A DNA stretch of 64,000 nt. Origin: Thamnaconus septentrionalis. Lineage: Eukaryota; Chordata; Actinopteri; Tetraodontiformes; Monacanthidae. The stretch's first letter is position 1. Each line of letters begins with the position of its first letter. Under the pieces are notes generated by a model. That model was given only the letters and a program-made list of their open reading frames with translations, made no database searches and was not told the origin of the DNA. Position numbers and translations under genes: made by a program. This document shows positions 26,776 through 39,378 of this stretch, piece by piece. The DNA is taken from positions 16,782,861 through 16,846,860 of the forward strand of contig CM020501.1 in NCBI GenBank assembly GCA_009823395.1, given 5' to 3'.

Positions 26776-28164
26776 CTTGATCGCCCATCACTGCCCTCTG
26801 ATTAAAACCAGCTTCCACAGCCTGCCTCTCTCCATCCCTCCTACACACTCCAGTGAGTCTCTCTCTGCCCCCCTCCCTCCATTCCCTTCACCTCACCCCC
26901 CCCCCCCCCCCCACCACTCTCCTCCACTTCACCCCCGATTACTCCCTCCACCTTGCACAGTTCGGCCCTCCTCATTTCCTTTCAACCCGCATTCTTTCTT
27001 TCCCCCGCAACTTTTCCCCCACTGCACAACATTAACATATAAAACGCCTGTAGGCTTAAGTGCTATTGGTGACTTAATCAGTCAGATGCAAAGTCACTTA
27101 CCCCGCTCATTCACTCACCTGATTAGTCAGCCGCCAGCCTACTCACTCTATTTAGCGTGTTTGCTTTTTCCCAAGCGCATTTATTTAGCGGCTCCTTCGG
27201 CCGCCTTTGCTCGCTTTCCTGCCCGAGCGCCGGACCAATTTACTGTTAGCTAAAACCCTCTAAACGAATGCATAATTGTCCAATCATAGCACTGAGAGTC
27301 TGAGAGTTGAGAAGTTGTGCTCAGAGACGCAAACTCTGGCCCTGTCATTACCGGACCGAACCGGCAGATTGATCGGAGACACCAAGCCTTTAATGCTAAG
27401 CGCTAGTGGGGCTAATGACACTTTAGCCTGTGTACATTGGGAAAATGACACATAACACTGTATTATGGAGATTTTCTTTTCTTTTTGAGCTATAGTTTTA
27501 TAAAGGCGAATACGTGCCAGAAATATGCATGACTTTTTAGAGAACTAGCTGGCTGAGGTAACATTAGCTGGAATAATGAAGCGACTACGCATGATAAAAT
27601 GTGCCAGATGTTATTTGGGCATCTGAATCAGCTCAATGTGAGAAGCCATTGAGGATACAAAACAATCATTGTAATATTAGTGGGCATGAACAGCATCGAG
27701 GAACCCGAACCGTGGATCTAAAGTTTGGAGTTGCCTTGGTGGTAATCTTAGGGTCTGCCTCTTTCAAACTGGTGACATCTTCTTCAGTCGATGGTTGGTT
27801 ATCAATTCGCACACTCACAATCCCATCTGGAGCTCAGACTGAATTAAAAATATCTCAGAAGGACCAACGCATTGGCTCAAGCTTACACTGCAGACCCTGT
27901 TCATCACCATAGTTGACAAGGTTCATCACGGGTTCCCTTCGTTCCCACATTTCTAGGTAATCATACCGCAAAGTGGCTGATTCCCTCAAAGCCAACTGTT
28001 GTGTGTCCTCGTATAATATTTATCATATTATATATTTATATCCTGGCTGGCCATCAGACTTTGGATTTCAGCAGATTGCGTAACAATCAGCTTCCTTTAA
28101 GAACAAGAGAGACGGTGTGAGACCAAGACGCAGCTGCTCCAAACTGCTGATATGCTTCAGATGA

Positions 28165-28232
28165 AAGAAGAAGAAGAAGAAGAAGAAGAAGAAGAAGAAG
28201 AAGAAGAAGAAGAAGAAGAAGAAGAAGAAGAA
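28165..28232. repeat. (GAA)n microsatellite, about 22 units
   Basis: Uninterrupted AAG/GAA triplets over 68 bp. Purine-only strand able to form triplex DNA. Confidence 0.95.
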
Positions 28233-29695
28233 GCTACTGTGTGCTGTCAACAGTAGCTGAAGTGATTGGAGTCGTGTTATCAGAACTGGCCGGCGTTATC
28301 GCAACAGCAGCAAGGAGGACAGCACTGCTTTGTTTTGCTTTGTGCACAGTTGTGTTAAACACGCTGGTTTGCGGCTGACCATGAGGCCGATGTCACACAG
28401 TCAAGATTTTGATTCATCTGCTTGAATTTGAGCGCTTACACAGCCACCTCCTTAAGTCAATGCCACCACTCTATGTTGGGATATGTGAGAGAAAGAGTTC
28501 AGCAGAGTTCACTCACAACGGTCAGGTAGGGTGAGCCTGCAGAATCAAACAAAAGCCGAAAGGCGCTGCTGATTTTACCCTTGTGCCAAACTTGATGTTT
28601 TCGCTTCAGTAAATAACCGCTGTCAAGTCAGCCTGATTTTAGCGCCGCCCTTGGCCGCTGTCTTTTCCATCTCCGGTCAGGTCTGCTGCTGACATCCAGC
28701 CCCCACCCCCTACGTGCAGAGGGCCAGAATGCCGCCTGGGGTCAGCATGGAGCGGAAGTCTCCCAACCTAGTGGGAGGAAACCGTAACGAATCCCACCGC
28801 GTTCAAACTCTCCAGTTGTCAAATAACAGTTTTTCATTTACTTTTTTGTGGTATTTTGTCAAGTAACGCTCACACAAAGCGCAAAAATACACAGCAGTAG
28901 GAGAGTCACTTTGCTCTGTGAGACACCTGCCGGTCTGAGTGACGGCTAGTCGGGGTTGGTGTCACGCCTCTGTGCGCCCGTGACCCTGGGTGTGTTTCTC
29001 GTGGGTGGTGAGACAAGCACCACGTGTGTGTGTGTGTGTGTGTGTCATCGTTCATCGATCAAACAGATTCCACACTGGTTTGTGTCTCAGGGTGTGTGGA
29101 TGAGCTCACAGACACACACACACTTGGAGTGATTTCATTAGCACTCCTCTCCTGTGTACACAGCCTGTAATTGCAGAGAGCTGCGGCCTGATCCAAATTA
29201 AGATCTACAAATGTTCATCCAAGAATTGACGCTTTGCGCGCACACACTCACACACACTGCAAACCTCCTCTGATTCACCTCTCCAACAAAAACACACCTT
29301 GACCTTTCAAAGCTCCCGTCTTCTTTGGAGTTCAATCCATTAAAAAGCAGCTGAGCATCCGTCGCTTGACAATTCAAAAATCCCACGTTTGTCCTCGACT
29401 CTCACGAGTGGAAGAATGGGAGCGAGAAGTGGATAGCGACCGAGTTAGCTCGGGGAGGGTGGACTCAAAGAGAAGCAGGTTGGAGGTGAAGGCGCTGACA
29501 AACAAACTGAGTGAAGAAATTATCAATAAATAAATCGGCCTGGGCAGCGAGAAAAAAAACCAAACATGATTGACAGAAAGACTGGCTGGGAAAAATAAGC
29601 CAGCTAGTTCAGAATAACACAGGGAATGTTGTGAGGAGAGAGGCACACACGCACACACACACACAAACACACACAGCTTGATCGCCCATCACTGC

Positions 29696-29696
29696 G

Positions 29697-29727
<31 letters not shown>

Positions 29728-29730
29728 TAT
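29696..29730. repeat. (AT)n microsatellite
   Basis: AT dinucleotides with one ACAT interruption, just after the repeated 21-base segment. Confidence 0.93.
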
Positions 29731-31205
29731 CACACATATGTCATGGCAACAAAAGTACCATTAACTTGACAGTAAAGCAGTATCAGATATTTTGACCTTA
29801 ACGAGATTCTTTGACCTTGACTTTGACCTCGATGGCTTGCGATTCCTCGTGGGTAGTGTCCTGCTTTTACAAGTCCAAAATGACTGTCTCCAGAGCCGGT
29901 AATAATGTGTTGACCAGAACCAAATCATAGCGTAGGAAAAAAAAAAAAAAAAAGCTGTTAGACCTCATTGCTCTTGTGCAGCAAAGCGGTGAAGTGTGGA
30001 TGATATTTTATCTACTTGTCCAAACCTTGTGCTCAGTTCGAAAAACAACTGAGTTTTATCTGAGCAGCTTCAAGTACTTACTGTTCTCCTGTTGTACTGA
30101 ATTTATTGCAGAGTTTCAGTTTCACGCTCCAAATATTCTCTGGTGCTTTTCACGCCGGCTGTTCAGAAAGCCTGGCAACTGCAAATTATAAAAAAAAATA
30201 CAAAAATAAAAAATCCCTCACTTATTTTTGATTAGAAGTTTTGTTGGTGAGAATGGGAGAAATAATTCTAATAGTAAGAATAATGAAAATTGTTGTAATT
30301 GTTACTGTTAAATAAAATATCCCTCTCTGAGCCTTAAATGTTTTATTATTTACACGTTTACTCAAACAATGGGTTCAGTCTAATAAAAATCACAAGTACA
30401 ACAATGAACATTTTCACCATGCAACCTCTTACAGATCATATTTGCAGCCATTGTAATACAATGTTGCTCAGCTTTTGCCTGCACCAAAAAATTACAATTA
30501 CCATCATTTCTAATAAGTTGCATCATTCACCGGGTTTGATCTTCTCACGCTGAACAAATTTTCTGCAATGCTTCAGTTATTTTATTTTATTTTTTTTATT
30601 CCTGTGATGTCTTTACTTCCTGTTGAATTAGCCTGTTTTACCTGCCACATCTCGCTCCCAACATAGCCTGAGATACTAATGTATTTCCATTTCATTGTGA
30701 GGAACCCTGAATATTCCATGGCATGTGCTTCCTGTGAGCTCTGCGGCTCAGGCAAGTGAGTGCCTCGTGCTGTGTGGCGGCCACTCAGACCTGGTGTGTG
30801 GGAGCCCATCGTGTGGAAGAGATCGATAGAAAGACACACAGACTAAATTCATTCCAAGTTCCTTAAGTCTGCGAGCCTCTTTGTGTTGAAATAACACTTG
30901 GCTCTAATCCTATTTGCTCCCACGCTGTGTCAGTCCACAGATGGCATGAAAACCATGAGGAAGTAAAGGTACAGGAATTAGAGCAGAGAGATCCAGTGTT
31001 CTGCGACATCTCTCCCTCTCGCTGTCTCTTTCTCTCCTTTCCTCTTGACCCATCAGAACCCTCTCTGTGTTCCAGATCTCATGAATTACAAATCAGGTCC
31101 CGCGAACTACATTTCACCCCCATCTCAATAAATTCTTCTTTATTTCGTCCTAAAGAAAAAGTTTTCTAAGCAAGAATTGAATTAATTAAGTAATTTTGTT
31201 GTTGT

Positions 31206-31620
31206 TGTCACACCGTGGTAAGGTTTGTCTTGTCTTGAGTTTTTCAGTTCTGTCATTTCCTGTTTTATTTTGAAAAGAAATTAACTCTCCTCTCATTTCA
31301 GAGCATTTGCCGAGTGTTACCTGTGTGTCTGCCCAGATTACCGATTGTCTTCACCTGTTCCCCATTACACTCTGTGTGCTTAAATAGTCTGCATCTCTGT
31401 TGTCTCGTGCCGAGTGTCTTTGTCCGCAGGTCAGTTCACCCGAGCCTGTTCCCAACTCACTCCACAGTCAAAGAGATTGCCACACATAAGCATTTGTTCC
31501 TCAAGACGAGTGATTTGTCGTTTGTAACTTATATAGCCTACTTTAGATTCCTCGACTTAGTTAATGTTCATAGCTCTTTATGTTTATGGAAATTTTCTAT
31601 TAGGTCTGGTTTTCCTCCTG
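31206..31620 (+). mobile_element. Possible solo-LTR-like fragment
   Basis: TGTCACACC start, CTGTCATTTCCTGTTTTATTTTGAA, TCTTCACCTGTTCCCCATTAC and a TTAAATAGTCTGC promoter-like segment resemble fish Ty3/Gypsy-type LTRs known from memory. No target duplication, primer site or coding region is visible. It abuts the inverted tRNA-like fragment. Confidence 0.3.
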
Positions 31621-31622
31621 TA

Positions 31623-31703
31623 TGCACTAACCAGTCGGCCAAAGGTATATCCCCTTGGCCAAGTAGCCAGGGCACATGATCAATTGGAGGCATCGTGACA
31701 GTA
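31623..31703 (-). mobile_element. tRNA-derived SINE-like element, inverted 5' fragment
   Basis: On the minus strand this reads CTGTCACGATGCCTCCAATT, then GATCATGTGCCCTGGCTACT, then the near-palindrome (plus-strand 31637-31660) and GGCCGACTGGTTAGTGCAT, parallel to the copy at 39.2 kb. It stops inside the tRNA-like head. Confidence 0.5.
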
Positions 31704-34700
31704 CCCTCAACTGTCACACATGGAAGACACTCTGCTATTGTAGCTGAGTGGGTGTGACGTTAACCCAGACGGGATGTTGGTCATATCATCAAATAACACA
31801 ATACTCAAAAATATTGTTGGATTTTGCCCCAGTGTGATGCGACAGAAAGAAGAAGATAGAAGTTAAAGGAGTGGAGACATCTAAAATTAGTATTACAGTA
31901 GAGCGTGGCAGCCTTAGAGAGGAACGGCGGTGAGGTCAAAGGGGTGTGACGGTGTCAACGCCAGGTAACGTGACAGTAAAACAGTGACTGCAATTCTTTG
32001 GAAACACCCAGAAAAGAAAGTGAAGCTGCACGTGCAGTACAGTGAACGTAGCAGGCAAGTTGATTTCATCGGGCCGGGCAATCCAAACTCATTTGGCCTT
32101 CCCCACAGGAAAACGGGGAAGGGAAAAAAGTGTTCACATTATGTTCTCAGTGCGGATTGTAGAAAAGCCAAGTGGGCTCTGCGTCGGATTCTCAAGCTAC
32201 ACACCAGCTCACATGGGGTCAAGAGCACTGACACGCAGCCAGCGTCTCTGCCAGATACCATATAGCGCTTTGTGTGAAGTCGGAGAATATCGTGTCAAAT
32301 GGCGGAAACCAAAATAGAAATGCAGTTCTATCCTTGTATTTACACCGGCAGTATGTAATAAATATCCAGGTCATTCAGCAGTAAGGCATTAAAGTTATTT
32401 CCTAAAGTCGAAGTTGCAGCTTGAATATAAAATAACGCTGGAATGTTCAGCAGCTGCCTTCTCCAATGTACGTGTATCCATTCTATAGCAGCCAGCTCAA
32501 TGTTGATAATGGGTATTTTGAGTGGACGGAAAAATGCTTAATGGAGACCATCAAGCAATTAAAAAAAAACAAATTTGCACGTTTTGGTGCGTTATTTTTA
32601 CTTTGTGAGGTTTCCGGAGACGCAAGTTCAACGTCACAGACCTAAAATGCCTTAAATGCATCAGAAATCACAGAAAGAAAAACAACTCAAGAACTGGGCC
32701 TTGTGGTACTCCATTTTTAATTGTCAACAGTCACGACCTGAGGCATTACAGTTTGTCATACCAAGAGAAAAAAAAAACCAAAGAATTTGGCTCCAAAGTT
32801 AATAAATCAAAGAAATAAATCCCCTGAACTGTGCCTTGAATGGTGCTTGCAGGGCAAATGAAATGCACTCGCTCGTGCTGAGGTCAGTGAAAACCTTGAG
32901 AAGATGATGACAAATACCCCACGCAGTAATCGCGGCTGTTTGGCCCAGTCGTAAAGCTGCAAGGACTCCACTGTCCACATTCACTCAGAGTGAACAGAGA
33001 GTTTTTAAAAGGCACCTATACAGACGCTTTATCGCCGCCTTAACGCCCATCTGATGCGGACTCTTTGTCTTCGAGTTCAATTTTCTTGCCGGGAATGAAA
33101 AACGGCTGGCTGAGAAACTGAGTGAGCTGATTCTTTGAGGCGTCCAACATTTTTTCTTTTCTTTTTTTGATCCAAAGAAATTAAATCGCACTGGAACCTG
33201 ACCTTGATGATGATATTGTCAATGCAAGCTAGACACCAAGAGCTAAGCAGGGAGATTGTGCTGGTGTTTGCTGCAACCCACAACAGTGTATGGACTTTGA
33301 TGGTAAACAAAGACAAAAGTACAGCAATTTACAACGAATGCAATCAAGATTAGATGACACTGCCATTGTAGCGACGTACACGCTAATCCCTTTAGCCACA
33401 GCCCTTGTTTACATCTTACTGTATGTAGCCTTCTGTTCTTCTGCAAATTGTGTCAGTAACAAAGGCAATTATTTTATTGAAAAGTCGTTTTAACCTGCTG
33501 TGTCTATTTCCTCAGATTTGTATGCATTCATTCATTTATTTATTTATTTTGGCTAGTTTATACCAGCTAATTACCTTGACACAAACTTCAGCTACACCCA
33601 AAGTCATCAATTGTCAGAGAGAAAGGAACAGATGCTTCTCTCATCTGGTTCAGGAAGCAGTAGTTGCAAAAGTGAGTAGTGGAGTGGAGTCGGGTTGTAG
33701 CAAGTGGAAGGCAGAGCGAGCAAAGTTTGAACAAAGTTCAATTGGATTGAGGGGGGTGGAAAGAGCTCAAAGGGTACAGACGGGCCGAAAAGCTGGCGCT
33801 ACGTTAGGGAATGAGAGAAAAGAAAACATAGACTCTTTTTTTTCCAGTAGCCACTTAGCAATATGTGAGTGACGCCAGATTAGAGACGAGCAAGGAGTCG
33901 AAATGTCAGGCTCGGTGAGAACGTGCTCCGATTTAGATTCACAGCCATTCTCCTAATCACTGAACTCAGGCCAGGCTGTGTGTTACACTGCCAAGGCGCA
34001 AGTCGCGTGCGAGCACGTTCAGGGTGTATCTGCGCGCATATCCCGAACGGAGACGGGCACCTTTAAATGGAAATCCACATCCATCTCATCGTCGCTCTAA
34101 ATTTAAATGAGACATTTTCCCTACCTGCCTCTTAGCGATGAGGCATATTAATAAGCTAAGAAAATATGCTTAAAGGTTAGACCGCGTTTTTCTTCTTTTT
34201 CTTCCTTTCTTCCTTTTCCCAGCCCTGATTGCTGATGTCAGTGTGGGGGGTGTGTGCATTGTCTGAAGTGCCGGGAGGTTTCAGATATGGTGCATGTGTG
34301 TGTGAAGGTGAAGCAAAAGGGCACCGGAGATCCCACAAGGTGTGTGGATCAAGGAGCCCGCAGCTTAATCAAACCCAAGTCCATTTCAATAGTGACAGCT
34401 TCGGTTTGCTTCTCCGTAAAAACACTTGAGCTCCTCCGTCTCCTCTTCAGCGCATTCGACGCTCCTCTTTCTTCCCGCCCGTTTTTCTGTCTGTGTTCCT
34501 CCTCGCCTTTTTTTTTCCTATACCGGCCCTTATCAAAGAGGTGCAGGACGTGTCCTCGGCCCCATTTCGGAGTCGCTCTACGGAGAGAGAGAAAAAAAAG
34601 GGCCAGGAGCGACTCGTTCCCCCTCTCTCTCGCCGAGCGCTCGTCATTCCTTAATCTCTTTTAATTCTCCCGTCTCCTCGGTTGCAGGTGGGAGCAGGAA

Positions 34701-37700
34701 GGCGCCGGGAAAGAAAAAAGGCGGAGGCGTCCTCTCTGATGTTGTCACCCGCTCGATGTTGTCACAATGGACCTCGTTATCACCTGAGCTCAGTACCAAG
34801 GTGCCCCAACTTGGCAACTCTTCACAGGCGCGATTAAAAGCCTCGGCACGGAGACTCTTGGGCTCCCACAAAGATGATGATACAAACTCCTGTCAGCGCC
34901 AACGGTTTTTGCTTGGAGGCTCAGAGGCCGCTTTATTAGGTACAGTGTCCAATTGCTTGCCAGTGCATTTAGGCGAACGGACGCAGTCAAGACGATGTTG
35001 CTGAGGTTCAGAATACTTTTTTTTCCCTTTGGCTTGTTTTCTTAAAAAAGAAAAAAAAACAGACTGGATAAAAAACAGACTGTCTGTGTTTGTGGAAGTG
35101 GCCGGCGGGGTGACAGGCGTGGAGCGATCCCCGCTTCGGGGAGTTTTGCTTTTGAGCGATGGATGAGAAAGAGCGGCGCCGTCCTCACCTGTCCACTTCA
35201 TGAAGCATCTGACCTCCTTTCTTCTGGTTGTCATTTCAGAGGTGGCAGAAACAAAGACGAGGTGAGACAGATTCTCCATTAACCACCGCTGCTGTTGACA
35301 GGCCCGTTACGCTCGGCCACGTCTACTTTCTGCTTGTCTGGATGTCATTTTTATTTAACGCTGCAGCAGGGACGTTATCATTTTTTTTTTTTATCCATCT
35401 GTTTAAAAATGTAATTTTGGACGTACTGAGGTCTGCTGGTGTTCCAGTCTGGAATATCCTGCTAGCAATTGCATATCATCCAAGCGTTTGCATCCTCAGC
35501 AACTTGAAGACGCTGGTATGTCATGATTCATTCATCTCCAGGTGAGCAAAAGAGCATTTTCTGCTAAATTTCAATGAAAAAATAAAGCTTTTGGATATTC
35601 ATTCATTAATTAATTCTTCTATAAAATTTGGTTGCTGCAACTACAGTTCATTTTGAAACCCCCCAACAGATGTCAATCTCTTATTAGTTCACCGTTCTTC
35701 AAAGTTTCAAAAAAAACTTAAGCCGTTGCAGTTTTCACCTTCAATAATTCAGTATTTCTACACTTTCTGGAGTTTTAAACCTTGAGACCATAAACTGAAC
35801 AGATGTTAACATGCCACCTCCCACGAACGACTCATTTAATTAGCACGCTATTTTAGACTCCTGCAAGCAGGCGAACTCACACATCAACATGTTCCAGAGG
35901 AACATATTGCAACCAGCCACACTAATGCGGCTCCTCCATGCGTGTCTCCTAACATGGCTAAGGTGGTATGTGTGTGTGTGTGTGTGTGTGTGTTGTGTTG
36001 TTTTTCTTTTCCCTTCCTCTTTTTTTGCTCGAGCAAGCGCAAAGGGTGTGAAAGCAAAAGGGATGTCAGTGCGCGCCTCTCGCTCTTGGAGCAAGGTGGT
36101 GTAAGGAAACGAATGACAAGCTGTGAGAAGTGGGAAGTATTTGTCTGGGAGCTGGAGGAGAAATTCAGAGGAGCGAGGGGCGGGAAGAAAGGAGTCAGAT
36201 TTCAGAGTAAAGCTCCAACGCAGGAGACTTTTGAGGTGCCTGTGAAGAATATGCCTCCACTTCCTCTGCTTCCTCCATTTATTTCACGACTGACACATTT
36301 GAGAGAAATTTTAAAATCATTTATTCCACGCGGAGTTGTGAATAAATTTCTCTCCCAGCACCATTTGACAGAGTATTTAATCTAAACGCCGTTTTGTGCT
36401 GACTGTAACTCCGATGGGCGCAAATATTGATTTTCACGGTTTGAGGAGTCTTTTTTTAAATCACGCGTGCAGACTTTCCCTTTTTTTAAAATAATAAAAG
36501 GGGAGTTGGGTGAGCGGCGACTTGTCAGTGGGGTGGTTGTATATTTTACTTTTGGTGCATTTTCATTCACTGTAGAGCAAATTTAAAGCCATCTTTTGAA
36601 AAAACATTTTTAAGATATAAGAAAAAATAAGAAATGCAGAAGTAACGAGGCTACATATGACGTTGTTACATCATTGGGCGGCTAGCTGGCAGCATCCTCT
36701 TTCGTCTCAGACCAGAGGGACATCAGTGAACTGCAAGAGGGTGCCAGGTAGGCAACAAAAGTTATGTTGATCTACACTGGCCCAGAATGGGATGCTACTT
36801 CAGTGGTGACGGTTTCGTTATCCCTGTTATAAAACAGTGAGTTGTAAAAATAATTTTTGAAATGATCATTTCGATGTAGGTAAACCTACACACGTGCTGC
36901 TTTAAATTTGCAGACCAGATCCGACTGTTGCGGGACGGTTGGGCCTCTAGTGAGATCTGACAGCAAGTCTCATCGCCAAGAGGAGGATTTAATCACCGTC
37001 CCAGCAGTTAACCAATTACATCTACGCCCTCTTTACCCCCACCACCACTTTGACCAATCTCTGCGGTGATCCACCGACACACCCCGTCGGTTCCAGGCAG
37101 ACCGAGACCCCCACCGCCCCATCCCACCCACCCAGCCCGCACCTGCGCCGCTCCCTCCTTAATGGAAAACTAAAGGTGTTCCGCCTCATTCCACGTTCAT
37201 CTGGGTCTGATGCAATAACTCTCTGAATGGAGCTTGTTATTCCATTATCAACCGTGTGTGTGTGTAAGATTCCCCAAGACGTCCCAGGGGAGATTTGAAT
37301 TCAAAAAGAGAGCCATCAGGTGTCACAGTGTTTTTTCGTCGTCTGCCTCATGGAGGATGAGCCAGCACCCGGCAGGAGAGCTGATTGGAAAAACACGTGT
37401 CACACTTCAGCTCGCCCAGTCGAGTCGCACTCGATCCCCCTCACACAGACGCACGCACACGCACACACACAGGCCCCCGCAGGCAACCCCGTGAGTACGC
37501 TGGAGAAACTTAAAGGGGAAACTTAAAATGATCCAATCTAGTCTTGAGGAGATCTTAAGGGTGCAGCGTGGGAATTTGGATAAAGACGCTGCCTTTGATG
37601 CGATGGCAAGAAAGAGAAATATAGACAGACTCGTGCGAAGCTGACGGATAAATAGCGAGTGGTTAAATTGCTAATTCTCTCCAAGCTGCCGGATCGGCCT

Positions 37701-39015
37701 GCCGCCGAGCTCGGGCCGGGACTTTGTACGCGACGCAAGATCCGCTCGCGCTTCGGGTTTCGCGAGTCGGACTCGCCACGCAGTTGATGTCGTCTCTGAT
37801 CTCCTGCCACTCGCCGGCGCTGAGAATGTGGGAGGGAAAAAGAAGTGTTGGTCTGAGTAGACTTTGAGAATTTGTTCTTGATCAGAACCTTAATAACACA
37901 ACCTTGAACCTAGCAAAAGGTTAACTTGCTTATTAACCTGCTAATAATGTGATTATGGGTGTTAGCCTTTGACAAACTCTTAGAAATAGCTGCAAACATG
38001 CATGTCTTTTCTCCATTCAATTAGATGCCAATGGATCAGTGAAAGCTACAGACGAGTCCTTTAGCTGGAGGCCTCAGCACTGTGGAGAGAGGCTGAATGC
38101 GACGGTACAAGCAGACCGTCCGTGTCGCAGCCTGCGTCGGCGGTGATTAATTCCAAATAAAGCGGTCGGCAAGTGGAAGAAGGAAAAAAAAAAACCCGTC
38201 ACGCTTCTTCTGAAGATTCCACTCGACAAGACGAGCACAAGAACACGACCTCGTCTGTAAAAAAAAAAAAGAAGAGAAAATAAATAAATAAAATAGATAT
38301 GCTAATTTGTGTTTTTATTCACTTTGCACGTCGAAACATGAAGAGATGAGCCGGTGCGCACTCATCAAATGGAATGTGAAGAGGAGGTGCACGGCGGCGG
38401 AGGATCTCACAGCGGCGTGCTCCATGGGCTGATTTAGAGGCAAAATAAAACTATCAAAATAAAGCTACCAAACAGAGGACACTTTTTCCAGACAGGCCCC
38501 CGTCGCTCCCAGGGGTGCCACCGAAGACCGGACACGTTATATTAATCTTATATAAGGCTGCGGGCCAAACGTATAGCAGGGGTTGGGTAGGGGTTGTGGG
38601 GTGGTGTGAGGGAGGTGTAACGTGATTATAGGGTTTGTTTGTCCAGACGAGCAGCGGCCCGGAGCTCCAGGAGAAATATGTTTAATCCTGGCTGGGTTCT
38701 GTTTGCATGCCGGCCCGAGAAGATATTAATGTGTCTTCTTCACCTTCATGCAGCAAAAAAACCAAAACAAAACTTGAGCGCACCTTTCATAGTAAACAAG
38801 CAACTTCTGGCCGGGATATATATGTTTTTTCTATTTTTTTTCTCTGACACTTCCGCAAACAAGTTCCGAGGGCTGGTGTGTTGTGGCCGGAAGTTCATTT
38901 TTTATGTCTTACCGCTGAAACACAGTTGTGCTCTCTTTGAAGATGGTGACACTGCAAGGGATGAGGAGCGTGGAAGAGACATGATGAAAATGAGAAATAT
39001 TTGCAGAAGTGGCAG
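31704..39015. other. Gene desert, block 4
   Basis: No repeats beyond short TG and A/T runs. The longest non-repeat frame in the desert (34426-35004, 192 codons, plus strand) is Ser/Arg-rich, begins in a pyrimidine tract and resembles nothing I know. A non-coding transcript cannot be excluded. AT-rich at 35.55-35.8 and 36.4-36.65 kb. Confidence 0.5.
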
Positions 39016-39107
39016 TGTCCTGTCACCATGCCTCCAATTGATCATGCGCCTTGGTTATTAGTCTGGAGTCCGTAGCCCGCCTGGGCCCTCTGCGCCTTGC
39101 CACATTC
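39016..39107 (+). mobile_element. tRNA-derived SINE-like element, copy A (internally deleted)
   Basis: It shares CTGTCAC-ATGCC-CCAATTG and GGGCCCTCTGCGCCTTGCCACA with the copy about 220 bp downstream. It lacks the palindrome and box A, and its box B is decayed (GAGTCCGTAGCC). The pair is arranged in tandem. Confidence 0.5.
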
Positions 39108-39232
39108 TGGCGTTGTCGGCAGGATCCATGTAGCACTACGAGTGGGTCCATGGATTCCTCATCTGTGTGGCAGCCTGTGCGCAGCACGAGGACGTGCTTG
39201 TGAAAAGAGGGGGAGAGATGTGACAGTGGCGG

Positions 39233-39378
39233 TCCTGTCACTATGCCCCCAATTGATCATGCGCCCTGGCTACTTGGCCAAGGGGATATCCCTTTGGCCG
39301 AATGGTTAAGCGCGCATGGCTATTACCTGGGAGTCTGGGGTTCGAAGCCTACCCGGGCCCTCTGCGCCTTGCCACACA
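39233..39378 (+). mobile_element. tRNA-derived SINE-like element, copy B (most complete)
   Basis: After CTGTCACTATGCCCCCAATT comes a 24-bp near-palindrome at 39276-39299 (GGCCAAGG...CCTTTGGCC), overlapping a pol III box A (TGGCCGAATGGTTA, 39295-39308). A box B-like GGTTCGAAGCC follows at about 39340-39350, then GGGCCCTCTGCGCCTTGCCACA. The T-arm and acceptor do not pair well enough for a functional tRNA, so I call it a tRNA-headed retroelement. Confidence 0.55.

Larger units (their letters stand above)
23754..31205. other. Gene desert, block 3
   Basis: Contains the Tc1 remnant, the GAA tract, several CA tracts and a C17 run at 26896-26912. A pyrimidine-rich stretch at 26820-27015 gives a Pro/Ser-rich frame of 158 codons that I do not consider coding. 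Nothing else recognised. Confidence 0.55.

Noticed and set aside
26777..27253. 158-codon Pro/Ser/His-rich plus-strand frame
   Set aside because: Generated by C/T-rich sequence including a C17 run; no domain.
34426..35004. 192-codon plus-strand frame, the longest in the desert not caused by a simple repeat
   Set aside because: Low-complexity Ser/Arg-rich product starting in a pyrimidine tract, no homology that I recognise, and competing frames on both strands. Kept only as a note in the desert block.
39293..39366. Functional tRNA gene
   Set aside because: Box A and a near box B are present, but the T-stem pairs poorly and no acceptor-stem match was found. The same unit recurs in degraded copies, so it is a tRNA-derived repeat.
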